Below, piece by piece: positions 1-6,471 of a DNA stretch of 7,686 bases. The DNA comes from JAADHY01 sp964428935 (GTDB lineage Bacteria; Planctomycetota; Planctomycetia; Planctomycetales; Planctomycetaceae): the NCBI GenBank assembly GCA_964428935.1, contig CAYSAG010000251.1, positions 1 to 7,686 of the forward strand, in the 5' to 3' direction. Numbering within the stretch: position 1 is the first letter of the stretch; every line of letters begins with the position of its first letter. The translations under genes and the position numbers were made by a program. The notes beneath the pieces were generated by a model. It did no database searches. It had not been told where the DNA came from and saw only the letters and a program-made list of their open reading frames with translations.

Positions 1-439
1 GAGACAGTTCGCCACAGTCGACTGAGTCCCAACTTTTCGGCGTGACACAGCACTACTTGCCACCCCGGACTTGGCAGCGGTCTACCTTGCAACGCTCACA
101 ACCGCTGCGTCACGCTCACCACCCACAACCCTTCGTGCCAGCACGACTGTGCGGACCGAAAGACCAGGCGCCGGTTTTTCCGGTTCGGACCGCCAACGCT
201 GTTCGCCGGTCAAGGCAACGCCAGCCCGCTCCCGATTACTCCCACAGCGGTCCGGTCTGCGCACAAGGACGCTCGGACTGTGCCTGCTGCCGGCCGCGCT
301 GCGCTGGCAGTGGCCGACGGGTTGGCGCGTGGATTGGCCAGCGCAAACGTCGTCGCCGGACTTTGAAAAAGAGTCTCACTTCGCAAGCGGACACGTCCCG
401 AAGGCACACCGAACAGAACGACGGGAGAGGTAGAAGGCC
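1..439. other. Intergenic sequence without a convincing gene
   Basis: I see no gene here. The open frames on both strands give Arg/Ser/Pro/Cys-rich translations with no domain-like pattern, no good Shine-Dalgarno and no continuation of an upstream gene. The last bases (about 422-436) hold the ribosome binding site of the small gene that follows. A T5 run at 175-179 is followed by a weak 4-bp hairpin around CGGTTCGGACCG, which is not enough to call a terminator. A promoter for the downstream gene should lie here, but no clear -35/-10 pair stands out. Confidence 0.6.
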
Positions 440-691
440 ATGTTGCGAGCGACCTTCTTTGCAATTGGGCTTTTCGTGGCACTGTGGGGAGTGTCGTTCC
501 TGTTCATTGACAAGGTCGTGTTGACGAAGAAGGCCGAGCCGACTCGCGAGGCCGGCTTCCGTGGCATGTTCACGGCCGTGAACGCTCAGCAGCAGCGAAT
601 CATTGACCCGCCGGACTGGGTGGCCTTCAGCCTGATGTCCGTCGGCTCGGTGACCATGCTCTACTCAGTCGCACTGCCGAAGAAGGGCTAA
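440..691 (+). CDS. Small two-helix membrane protein, unknown function
   Basis: This 83-residue protein is not recognised beyond its general build. A first hydrophobic helix covers about residues 4-25 (FFAIGLFVALWGVSFLF). A polar 30-residue stretch with several basic residues follows, and a second hydrophobic helix covers about residues 58-79 (WVAFSLMSVGSVTMLYSVAL), ending in PKKG. The likely topology is a helical hairpin in the inner membrane with both ends on one side. The ATG at 440 is preceded by GGGAGAGG (423-430), a purine-rich Shine-Dalgarno-like stretch about 9 bases upstream, and no better start is present. Small proteins of this type occur in planctomycete genomes as conserved hypotheticals (from memory, not searched). 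It stands alone and converges on mtaB, so its context gives no functional clue. Confidence 0.75.
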   Translation: MLRATFFAIGLFVALWGVSFLFIDKVVLTKKAEPTREAGFRGMFTAVNAQQQRIIDPPDWVAFSLMSVGSVTMLYSVALPKKG

Positions 692-976
692 ACGCTTCTG
701 TTCGAGTTCGAGCGAAACGGCTCGTCCGCGCTCCCCTCGCTCCGGCCCAGGCAAAAGGCTCAGCAGCCGAGCGGCTCAACCGGTTCGCTTCGGCGGAAGC
801 CGCTGTCGGGCCCGGCTGGCCTGCAGCGGCACGGGCCCAAGACGGGCGCTTGGGTCGCTCGACGCGTGCCCGCTGAGCCACCGGGGTCTTTTCACGGCGT
901 CCGGTGGCCGAGCCGCTGCTTCGCAAGAGCTTCCACGCAGCGGTCGGGCTCGCCAGGCAAAGAGTTCTCGACGCGC
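692..976. other. Convergent intergenic gap with GC-rich hairpins
   Basis: No gene is supported here; the open frames are Arg/Ala/Ser-rich shadows. The gap separates the small membrane gene (+) from mtaB (-). Two hairpins can be drawn. At 808-838, GGGCCCG pairs with CGGGCCC and an inner GCTG pairs with CAGC. At 913-943, CCGCTGC pairs with GCAGCGG across a 17-base loop. Neither is followed by a T run, so they may be Rho-type 3' structures or simply a product of high GC. A tandem TTCGAG TTCGAG lies just after the stop codon of the small gene. Confidence 0.45.
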
Positions 977-1013
977 AAAGAAAAAGGCGAAGAGGGCGGT
1001 TACCCTCTTCGCC
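977..1013 (-). terminator. Intrinsic terminator of mtaB
   Basis: A perfect 11-bp inverted repeat, GGCGAAGAGGG (986-996) and CCCTCTTCGCC (1003-1013), has a 6-base loop. Read on the minus strand, the stem is followed at once by TTTTTCTTT (985 down to 977). This is the classical Rho-independent arrangement, and it starts about 20 bases past the mtaB stop codon. It indicates that the mtaB transcript ends here, so nothing further downstream belongs to the same operon. Confidence 0.93.
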
Positions 1014-1032
1014 GTCCTCCCGACGGTCGACG

Positions 1033-2433
1033 TCAGTGCGACGTCGTCGCACAGGTCAGCCCGTAGTCTTCGGCAATGAACTTCGTTTGGTCCACGCAGC
1101 TCATTTGCCGCGAAATGAACTGGTCGACGTCGTCCGGCATTCCGTCCAGCTCGGCCAGCATGGAGTCCACCCACGGCAGTTCGTTTTCCGCAATTTTCAA
1201 CTGGCCGCTGCGCCGGCCCTCCTGCAGCAGCTCAATGGCCGTGCGAGCGGCCGCCTTTCCGGCGGTGTAGTGGTCGGGCGCTTGAACAATGGCCCGAGCG
1301 ATTCGAACGGCCGACTCCGGCGTCAGCACCCAAGCCTGTGGGTCGTGACTCGCGTCCGAACGCACCAGCCAATTGCGCAGTTGTCGAGCCGCCTCCGGGC
1401 CCTCGGCTGCAGCCTGGTTCAACAAGCGACAGTCGTAGACCAACGACTCCAAGAAGCACGTGGGAGCCATTCCGCCCAGCAGCTTGACGTTTTGCACCGA
1501 CTCGTTCGACCACGTGTCGCAAGCGGCCGCGGCCACGTTTCCCAACGGCGACAGGTGCGCGCAGGTGGCGGACTTGCCTTCGTGAGCCATTGGGTAGCCC
1601 GTAATGGCCTTCAAAATGATGTTCTCGTAACCGCAGTCCTTGCCCGGTCCGACCGCGCCGCACTCGTAAGCCACCAACGACCGGACGGCACTGACCGCTC
1701 GAACGACCGCCGCAAACACCCGGGGAATCAACCGCTGCTCAGCCAAGACCATGGCCGTGTTGGCGAAGCCGCAGGCCGTGTCTCCGGCACACACCGCTCC
1801 GTGCTCCTCGGCCAGCTCGCTCAAACGTTGCCAAAGAAACTCCATGTCGCGGACGCCTAGGACGCACAGGGCAAAAAGGACGTTGGACAGGTCGCAGTAG
1901 GTCAAGGCTTCGTCGCACACTTCCTTGCCGCCGACCGACTCAATGCTCAGCAGCTCCGCCCCGGCTTTGGCACACCCTTCGAACGTCTGCAGCATGGCTT
2001 CCCACAACGGGCCGGAACGCATGCGTGGCGGACGCTCCATTTCGCGCACGTCGTTCGGCGTCACCCGCAGCACCGATTTCAGCCCGAACCGGCTCTCCGC
2101 CGCGGCCATTTCCTCCAGCAAAATCTCTGTAATTTCGACGGCCCACGCCGGGTTCTGGGTCATGGGCGGCAAGGTCTCGAATTCGACGACCAGCCCGGGA
2201 GCCTCCAGTTCCGCCGCCCGCTTCAGTGCGTCCTGGACCATTGACCGGTACTGCTGCCGAATTTCCGGCATGGTTTCCGACTGGACTAGCATGGGCGGCA
2301 GCGTGAAGTTCAATTCCGGCAGGACGAGTCCGCCACCAATGGACAGACCGCTGCGCGTCCGCAGTGGGTGGGGAGCGACTCCGAACAGCAGGTCGTCTGG
2401 GTCGGCAATGGCCAAAGACGAGTAGCGACGCAT
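1033..2433 (-). CDS. mtaB: Methanol:corrinoid methyltransferase MtaB
   Basis: The 466-residue product matches methanogen MtaB (about 460 residues) from end to end. MtaB is a zinc TIM-barrel subunit that breaks the C-O bond of methanol and methylates the Co(I) corrinoid of MtaC in the cytoplasm. In Methanosarcina barkeri MtaB the zinc ligands are one Glu and two Cys (Glu164, Cys220, Cys269). The equivalents are visible here: Glu165 in LLSIESVGGKE, Cys221 in GDTACGFANTAM and Cys267 in GPGKDCGYENIILKAITG. Other conserved blocks are GAVGPGKDCGYEN, the EGK-(S/T)-(S/T)-CAH region, DTWSNESV and the DPQA segment. The ATG at 2433 is preceded by GGGAGGA (2450-2444) at a 10-base spacing, and an in-frame stop lies a short way upstream. 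The gene is monocistronic, with a strong terminator 20 bases after its stop. No mtaC or mtaA accompanies it, unlike typical mtaCB operons. A related MT1 enzyme for another substrate is possible, but the intact zinc site argues for methanol. Confidence 0.93.
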   Translation of the reverse strand: MRRYSSLAIADPDDLLFGVAPHPLRTRSGLSIGGGLVLPELNFTLPPMLVQSETMPEIRQQYRSMVQDALKRAAELEAPGLVVEFETLPPMTQNPAWAVEITEILLEEMAAAESRFGLKSVLRVTPNDVREMERPPRMRSGPLWEAMLQTFEGCAKAGAELLSIESVGGKEVCDEALTYCDLSNVLFALCVLGVRDMEFLWQRLSELAEEHGAVCAGDTACGFANTAMVLAEQRLIPRVFAAVVRAVSAVRSLVAYECGAVGPGKDCGYENIILKAITGYPMAHEGKSATCAHLSPLGNVAAAACDTWSNESVQNVKLLGGMAPTCFLESLVYDCRLLNQAAAEGPEAARQLRNWLVRSDASHDPQAWVLTPESAVRIARAIVQAPDHYTAGKAAARTAIELLQEGRRSGQLKIAENELPWVDSMLAELDGMPDDVDQFISRQMSCVDQTKFIAEDYGLTCATTSH

Positions 2434-2607
2434 GACCGGTTTGTCCTCCCGTGTTTGACTGGGGTGTCAGCTCTTCAGCGTCTGGCTGTGTAGCCAGCGA
2501 CGGGCCGCGGCCCACTCGGTCTTGCCACAGAACCGCGGCCAGTGCCCTCGGACTCGCCGCCGCGGCGACCTCGTCGCGCTTGAGCGTCGACAGTACTCTA
2601 CCCGCTG

Positions 2608-2624
2608 CCCTTTGCCGACGTCTG
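2608..2624 (-). promoter_or_regulatory. Candidate operator upstream of mtaB
   Basis: The minus strand reads CAGACGTCGGCAAAGGG. Its first 16 bases match CAGACCTCCGCAAAGG at 4103-4118 (plus strand, upstream of the esterase) at 14 positions. Both copies point toward the gene they precede. It lies just before the -10-like TAGAGT and beside the direct repeat, where an AraC-type activator would be expected to bind. That it is a regulator site is inference. Confidence 0.35.
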
Positions 2625-2627
2625 GCA

Positions 2628-2676
2628 CGTTCCGGCCCTGTTTTTGTACTTTCGTGCTCGACCCGTTCCGGCACTG
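2628..2676. repeat. 13-base direct repeat pair upstream of mtaB
   Basis: CGTTCCGGCCCTG (2628-2640) and CGTTCCGGCACTG (2664-2676) agree at 12 of 13 positions and begin 36 bases apart on the same strand. AraC-family activators commonly bind direct repeats just upstream of -35, and these lie between the araC stop and the mtaB start. Whether the regulator uses them is untested. Confidence 0.4.
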
Positions 2677-2718
2677 CAGGCGTGCGTCCCGCCCTGCGTC
2701 GGCCGCTGCGACCCAGGT

Positions 2719-3885
2719 TCAACCGACCTCGCTCTGACGGCGCCGGTACCGTCCGGGCGTTTCGCCCATGACCCGGCGGAACGCTTTCGTGAAGTAGCTT
2801 TGGTCGGAGAAGCCGCACTCCAAAGCAATCAGCGACAGCGGCTTGTCGGTGCGCACCAGCAGCTCGGCCGCTCGTTGAACCCGCAGGCGCGTCAGGGCCT
2901 CGGTGAAGGTCAGGCCGGTGTAGCGTCGAAACTGGCGGGAGAAGTGAGACGGCGACAGGTGAGCCACTCGGGCGACTTGGTCCCGAGTCAGTCGTTCGGT
3001 GAAGTGTTGCTGCAGGTACTCGACGGCACGCGACAACAGGACGGCGTCGGTGGAGAAACGGTGAGCTTGCAGGCAGTCGAGAATTCGCTCCAGCGTTTGG
3101 TGGAGCCACGGGGCCAGTTGTTCCAACGTCTTGACCCGAGCCAGCTCGGAAATCGAGGCGAAGTTCGTTCCCAGCAACTGCTCGGGGTCGCCCCCGGCTT
3201 CGACCGCCGTGCGGCAAGCGGTGGCGACCAATTCCATGAAAAACGTTTTGGTCAGCTCGAACCGTTCTCCGGTGTGGAAGTGAATGGCAGCCAGCAACCG
3301 GTTCAAGACGGCTCGGGCCGCACCGCGGTCGCCGGCTCGAATGGCAGCAATCAACTCTGGCTCGTCGTTCAAGTACGCCTGTCGCAACTGGTAGCTGGAG
3401 GCGAGTTTGAGGTCGTGAATGGCTTCGGCTCGGAGCTGTTCGTGGCGACACTCGGCCCGACGCCGCTCCAGCAACGCGGCGTTGGTCAAGTTGTGCTCTT
3501 CGGCCAGCAGACGGAGGTCCGTGCAGGCACGCCGCGAGTCGAACAGGTTCGGTCCGGCCCGTCCCGACAGCACCCGCTCTTCCGGGACCTCGGCGACCAA
3601 ACCACCCAGCACTTTCTGGTTGCACATGAGCGGCACGGCCCAGACCAAGTGGTGGTCCGGGCCGTAGACGACCGACGCCTCACCCCACCGCTCGGCTTCG
3701 CTGACCGCCAGACGGCGAGCCTGTCGCCACGGGCGCGTGTTGAGGGGTCGGCGTCCGCGAGCGGACAGAACGGCCTGGCCCGCCGGGGTGGCCACGACCA
3801 GTTCCAGCCCGTGCCGACGCCGGTAGACGTCCGCAATTTTTCGGAACGTGCGTGGGTCGATTCCGACGTTTCTTGCTCCAGGCAT
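2719..3885 (-). CDS. AraC-family regulator with PocR-like sensor domain
   Basis: The 388-residue product ends in an AraC/XylS DNA-binding domain (about 285-385). It has two helix-turn-helix units, RDQVARVAHLSPSHFSRQFR near 301-320 and LSLIALECGFSDQSYFTKAF near 350-369, and the family signature is complete. Residues about 10-125 look like a PocR-type ligand sensor: a helix and strand (TFRKIADVYRRRHGLELVV), then a core with SVVYGPDHHLVWAVPL and VLGGLVAEV. A helical segment (about 130-275), with LIAAIRAGDRGAARAVLNRLL and ELVATACRTAVEAGGDPEQLLG, joins the two. PocR domains were predicted in the literature to sense simple organic compounds such as diols and hydrocarbon derivatives. The ATG at 3885 fits the expected start of the sensor, although its Shine-Dalgarno is poor; the frame stays open upstream with low-complexity sequence. 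The gene lies 285 bases upstream of mtaB on the same strand and diverges from the esterase, so it probably controls one or both. The PocR assignment is less certain than the AraC one. Confidence 0.9.
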   Translation of the reverse strand: MPGARNVGIDPRTFRKIADVYRRRHGLELVVATPAGQAVLSARGRRPLNTRPWRQARRLAVSEAERWGEASVVYGPDHHLVWAVPLMCNQKVLGGLVAEVPEERVLSGRAGPNLFDSRRACTDLRLLAEEHNLTNAALLERRRAECRHEQLRAEAIHDLKLASSYQLRQAYLNDEPELIAAIRAGDRGAARAVLNRLLAAIHFHTGERFELTKTFFMELVATACRTAVEAGGDPEQLLGTNFASISELARVKTLEQLAPWLHQTLERILDCLQAHRFSTDAVLLSRAVEYLQQHFTERLTRDQVARVAHLSPSHFSRQFRRYTGLTFTEALTRLRVQRAAELLVRTDKPLSLIALECGFSDQSYFTKAFRRVMGETPGRYRRRQSEVG

Positions 3886-3997
3886 GAACGCGTCTCGGTT
3901 TCTCTGGGCGTCGGGACTCTGTTCGAGCGACGGCCGTGAGCTCCACGCCCGCTCGCCCCAGCCCCAATGTTCGACCGCCAACCCGCTGCGTTCAAGC

Positions 3998-4024
3998 CAG
4001 ACCGGCCGCAACAGACCGGCTGCA
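3998..4024. repeat. Tandem 13-base direct repeat, candidate operator
   Basis: CAGACCGGCCGCA (3998-4010) is followed after one base by CAGACCGGCTGCA (4012-4024), with 12 of 13 positions identical. A periodicity of 14 bases within a divergent promoter region next to a regulator gene suggests a binding site, perhaps for autoregulation. The CAGACC...GCA core recurs at 4103-4115. Confidence 0.4.
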
Positions 4025-4102
4025 GCAGCTCGGCCACGCGGCCGCGCGGTGACCTTGCAACGCTCGGCTGCAAACGCCCACCGCGGCTGGTACACTGGCC
4101 GC

Positions 4103-4118
4103 CAGACCTCCGCAAAGG
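4103..4118 (+). promoter_or_regulatory. Candidate operator upstream of the esterase
   Basis: CAGACCTCCGCAAAGG matches the minus-strand site upstream of mtaB (2624-2608) at 14 of 16 positions. It also shares the CAGACC...GCA core of the tandem repeat at 3998-4024. It lies about 97 bases before the esterase start and points toward it. A shared operator for mtaB and the esterase is inferred from this match only. Confidence 0.35.
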
Positions 4119-4199
4119 CCAAGCGGAGACCGGTTCGAACAAGGACGTCCGTTCGAAGGGTCTGCGTGAAGCGAACACAAGGGCGAGGAGGAAGCGAGT

Positions 4200-6410
4200 A
4201 TGGGTCGAGCGAGCAAGAAGTTCCGTGCGTGGTGCTTTGTGTGGACCGTGGCTGTGTTGGTCGCCAGTCAGACGCCGGCACCCGGCCAGGGCGCAGATTG
4301 GTCAATCGGCGGGTCGAATCCGACCGCGGGCGACCGGTTGCTGGCCGAGTACTTCGCGCTGGAAACAAAGAAGCTGGCGGACCGCTGTTTGGCCGACGTC
4401 CGTTCGGCCGCGGACTGGGAAAAGCGTCGTCCGCAGTTGCGCCGACAACTGCTGGAAATGTTCGGACTGGACCCGTTGCCGGAACGGACGCCGTTGAAGC
4501 CGGTCGTAACGGGGCGTGTGGAGCGGGACACGTTTTACGTCGAGAAACTGCACTTTCAGTCGCGGCCGCACCTTTACGTAACGGCGAACCTGTACGTCCC
4601 CAAGAACCTGACCGGTCCGGCTCCGGCCGTCCTTTACGTTTGCGGTCACGGGCCGGAGCGGGAAGGAAACGTCAGTTACGGCAACAAGACTCACTACCAG
4701 CACCACGGAGCGTGGTTTGCGAGGAACGGTTACGTGTGTCTGGTCATGGACACGTTGCAGTTGGGGGAAATTGAGGGCATTCACCACGGGCTGTACCGCT
4801 ACGGCCGCTGGTGGTGGGTGGCTCGAGGCTACACGCCGGCCGGCGTGGAAGCCTGGAACTGCATTCGCGCGCTGGACTACTTGCAGTCACGCAAAGAAGT
4901 GGACCCGGACCGGATTGGTGTGACCGGTCGGTCGGGGGGCGGAGCTTACAGTTGGTGGATTGCCGCGTTGGACGACCGCATTAAAGTGGCCGTCCCGGTG
5001 GCGGGAATGACCACGCTGAAGAACCACGTGGTGGACGGTTGCGTCGAGGGTCACTGCGACTGCATGTACGTGCTCAACACCTACCGGTGGGACTACCCGC
5101 AAGTCGCGGCCTTGGTCGCTCCCCGGCCGCTCCTGATTGAAAACAGCGACAAAGACCGAATCTTTCCGCTGGACGGCGTGGTCGACCTGTACTTTCGCGT
5201 GCGCCGCGTTTACGAGCTGCTCGGGCAGCTGGACCACGTCGGGCTGCAAATTACGGAAGGCCCTCACCGAGACACGCAAGAGCTGCGCGTGGGGGCGTTC
5301 CACTGGTTCAATCGGTGGCTGAAGGGAGAAGACCCGCTGATTGAACAGACGGCCGTGCCGCTTTTCGACCGCAAGGAACTGAAAGTGTTCGACAAGTTGC
5401 CCGAGGACGAAATCAACACGCGCATTGACGAGCTGTTCGTGCCGAAGGCTCCGCCGCCGCAAGTGCCCAAGACGGTCGAGGCTTGGCACGCTCTGGCGGC
5501 TCGCCTGGTCGACCGGCTCAAGACCAAGTCGTTTCGTGGCTGGCCGGACGACTCACGGGCCCTCGGTCCGGCTTGGCCCACGTTGCAACAAGAACAACGC
5601 TCGAAGGACCTTCGGCTGTCCGTCTACTCGTACAACAGCCAGCGGCCTTACCGATTGCCGTTGTACGTGCTGAGGTCGGCCTCGGAGTCCACCGAGCCAC
5701 AGCGGGTCGTTCTGAAGGTGTTGGACGAGGCCGGTTGGAACCGTTTTGCTCGAGCCGCCGTCCGGCTCTTCCCTGAATTGCGGCCCAGCTTGCCGTTGCC
5801 ACCGGGTGGGCCGAAAGAGCCGGACGCCGAGTCGGCGAAGCGGCAGGCAGACCGTTGGGTCAACCTGGTTCGGTCGAAGTCGACGGTGCTTTGCTTCGTG
5901 GCTCCGCGGGGCGTCGGCCCCACCGCGTGGACCGGCGACGAGCGCAAGCAGACCCACATTCGCCGACGCTTCATTCTTCTGGGCCAAACGCTGGACGGCA
6001 TGCGTGTGTGGGACGTGCTCCGCGCTCTGCAAGCCCTCGAAAAAATTCCCGGCCTGAAGGGCAAACCGCTGACCGTCGAAGCGCAGGGGGTCACGGCGGG
6101 CGTCGCCTTGTACGCCTCGGTGTTCGGTCCGGCGCCGAGTCGATTGAGACTGACAAACCTTCCGGCCACGCACCGAGACGGCCCCATTTTCCTGAACGTG
6201 CTCCGGTTCCTGGACATTCCCGAGGCTCTGGCCCTGGCGGCCGAACGGGTCGAGGTGCTGGAACTGGAGTACCGCTCGCCGCCGAAAGGCCAACCGTGGG
6301 GCTTTGCTCAGCAAGTGACGCGGCTTCTGGGACGGCCTGGCACGGTTCAGGTGAAGGTGGAAGAGGAAGCCCAGTCGAAGGCAGCCGACCGCCCGACGCC
6401 GCAGCAGTAG
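4200..6410 (+). CDS. Secreted two-domain alpha/beta-hydrolase (acetylxylan-esterase-like)
   Basis: The 736-residue product begins with a Sec signal peptide: basic KKFR, hydrophobic core at about 11-22, probable cleavage near residue 32. The first domain (about 40-380) is an alpha/beta-hydrolase. Its strand leads to VCGHGP (oxyanion region, about 147-152), the nucleophile elbow is GRSGG with Ser245, a probable acid residue lies in NSDKDRIFP (Asp317 or Asp319), and a probable catalytic His356 lies in GPHRDTQ. This pattern fits the large esterases of planctomycetes annotated as acetylxylan esterase or prolyl-oligopeptidase-like, which cleave ester groups from polysaccharides. The second part (about 470-715) resembles another hydrolase fold (LLGQTLDGMRVWDVLRAL, then VEAQGVTAGVALYAS), but no Ser stands at the elbow, so it is probably non-catalytic. 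The ATG at 4200 has AGGAGG (4186-4191) at 8 bases. The substrate is unproven; acetyl esters are most likely, and methyl or other esters are possible. Confidence 0.9.
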   Translation: MGRASKKFRAWCFVWTVAVLVASQTPAPGQGADWSIGGSNPTAGDRLLAEYFALETKKLADRCLADVRSAADWEKRRPQLRRQLLEMFGLDPLPERTPLKPVVTGRVERDTFYVEKLHFQSRPHLYVTANLYVPKNLTGPAPAVLYVCGHGPEREGNVSYGNKTHYQHHGAWFARNGYVCLVMDTLQLGEIEGIHHGLYRYGRWWWVARGYTPAGVEAWNCIRALDYLQSRKEVDPDRIGVTGRSGGGAYSWWIAALDDRIKVAVPVAGMTTLKNHVVDGCVEGHCDCMYVLNTYRWDYPQVAALVAPRPLLIENSDKDRIFPLDGVVDLYFRVRRVYELLGQLDHVGLQITEGPHRDTQELRVGAFHWFNRWLKGEDPLIEQTAVPLFDRKELKVFDKLPEDEINTRIDELFVPKAPPPQVPKTVEAWHALAARLVDRLKTKSFRGWPDDSRALGPAWPTLQQEQRSKDLRLSVYSYNSQRPYRLPLYVLRSASESTEPQRVVLKVLDEAGWNRFARAAVRLFPELRPSLPLPPGGPKEPDAESAKRQADRWVNLVRSKSTVLCFVAPRGVGPTAWTGDERKQTHIRRRFILLGQTLDGMRVWDVLRALQALEKIPGLKGKPLTVEAQGVTAGVALYASVFGPAPSRLRLTNLPATHRDGPIFLNVLRFLDIPEALALAAERVEVLELEYRSPPKGQPWGFAQQVTRLLGRPGTVQVKVEEEAQSKAADRPTPQQ

Positions 6411-6471
6411 CGACGGCTTCTCTGCGCGAAGCTGACTGGCGCGAACGTGCTGGGCGGCGGCCTCGCTCTCA

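Larger units (their letters stand above)
2434..2718 (-). promoter_or_regulatory. Upstream control region of mtaB
   Basis: This 285-base gap between the araC stop and the mtaB start holds no gene. It must carry the mtaB promoter unless mtaB is read through from araC. On the minus strand a -10-like TAGAGT lies at 2600-2595 with no acceptable -35, as at activator-dependent promoters. Just upstream of it are the CAGAC-type motif (2624-2608) and a 13-base direct repeat (2628-2640 and 2664-2676). A small inverted repeat CTGGCT-gtgt-AGCCAG (2482-2497) would fall in the leader about 50 bases before the start codon. I looked for a cobalamin riboswitch and did not find its conserved boxes. The promoter position is a guess. 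Confidence 0.45.
3886..4199. promoter_or_regulatory. Divergent control region between araC and the esterase
   Basis: This 314-base region should hold both promoters. It contains a tandem direct repeat (3998-4024), a related single copy (4103-4118), a CGCGGCCGCG palindrome (4037-4046), and a CGGTTCGAA/CCGTTCGAA pair (4132-4139 and 4150-4157 share GTTCGAA cores). Toward the esterase, a -10-like TACACT (4091-4096) has CTGCAA (4068-4073) at a 17-base spacing as a weak -35. No clear promoter toward araC was found. The AGGAGG at 4186-4191 is the esterase ribosome binding site. Confidence 0.5.

Noticed and set aside
42..524. 160-codon plus-strand frame at the start of the window
   Set aside because: Rich in Arg, Ser and Cys, overlaps the better supported 83-residue gene in another frame, and has no ribosome binding site.
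904..1860. Long plus-strand open frame opposite mtaB (318 codons)
   Set aside because: It lies antisense to an unmistakable mtaB, its translation has no domain pattern, and it has no good ribosome binding site. It is a by-product of high GC codon use.
2623..2638. TGGCACG, a perfect sigma-54 -24 half-site on the plus strand
   Set aside because: No GC pair falls at the -12 position, and it points away from mtaB.
2434..2718. Cobalamin riboswitch upstream of mtaB
   Set aside because: Expected on functional grounds, but I could not find the conserved B12-box or the other core elements on the minus strand.
1940..3625. 561-codon minus-strand open frame spanning mtaB, the gap and araC
   Set aside because: It is in a different frame from both well-supported genes and is rich in Arg, Pro, Gly and Ser, typical of an out-of-frame reading.
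2644..3939. 431-codon plus-strand open frame opposite the AraC regulator
   Set aside because: Shadow of the regulator gene. The opposite strand has a clear AraC domain; this frame is Gln/Gly/Arg-rich without a recognisable fold.
4088..4103. Possible sigma-54 promoter TGGTAC-N5-CCGC before the esterase
   Set aside because: GG and GC have the right spacing, and a sigma-54 activator is nearby, but the conserved TT of the -12 element is missing. The match is too weak to annotate.
3886..4368. N-terminal extension of the AraC regulator to an upstream ATG at 4368
   Set aside because: It would overlap the esterase start and add 161 residues of low-complexity sequence. The sensor domain begins naturally after the ATG at 3885.
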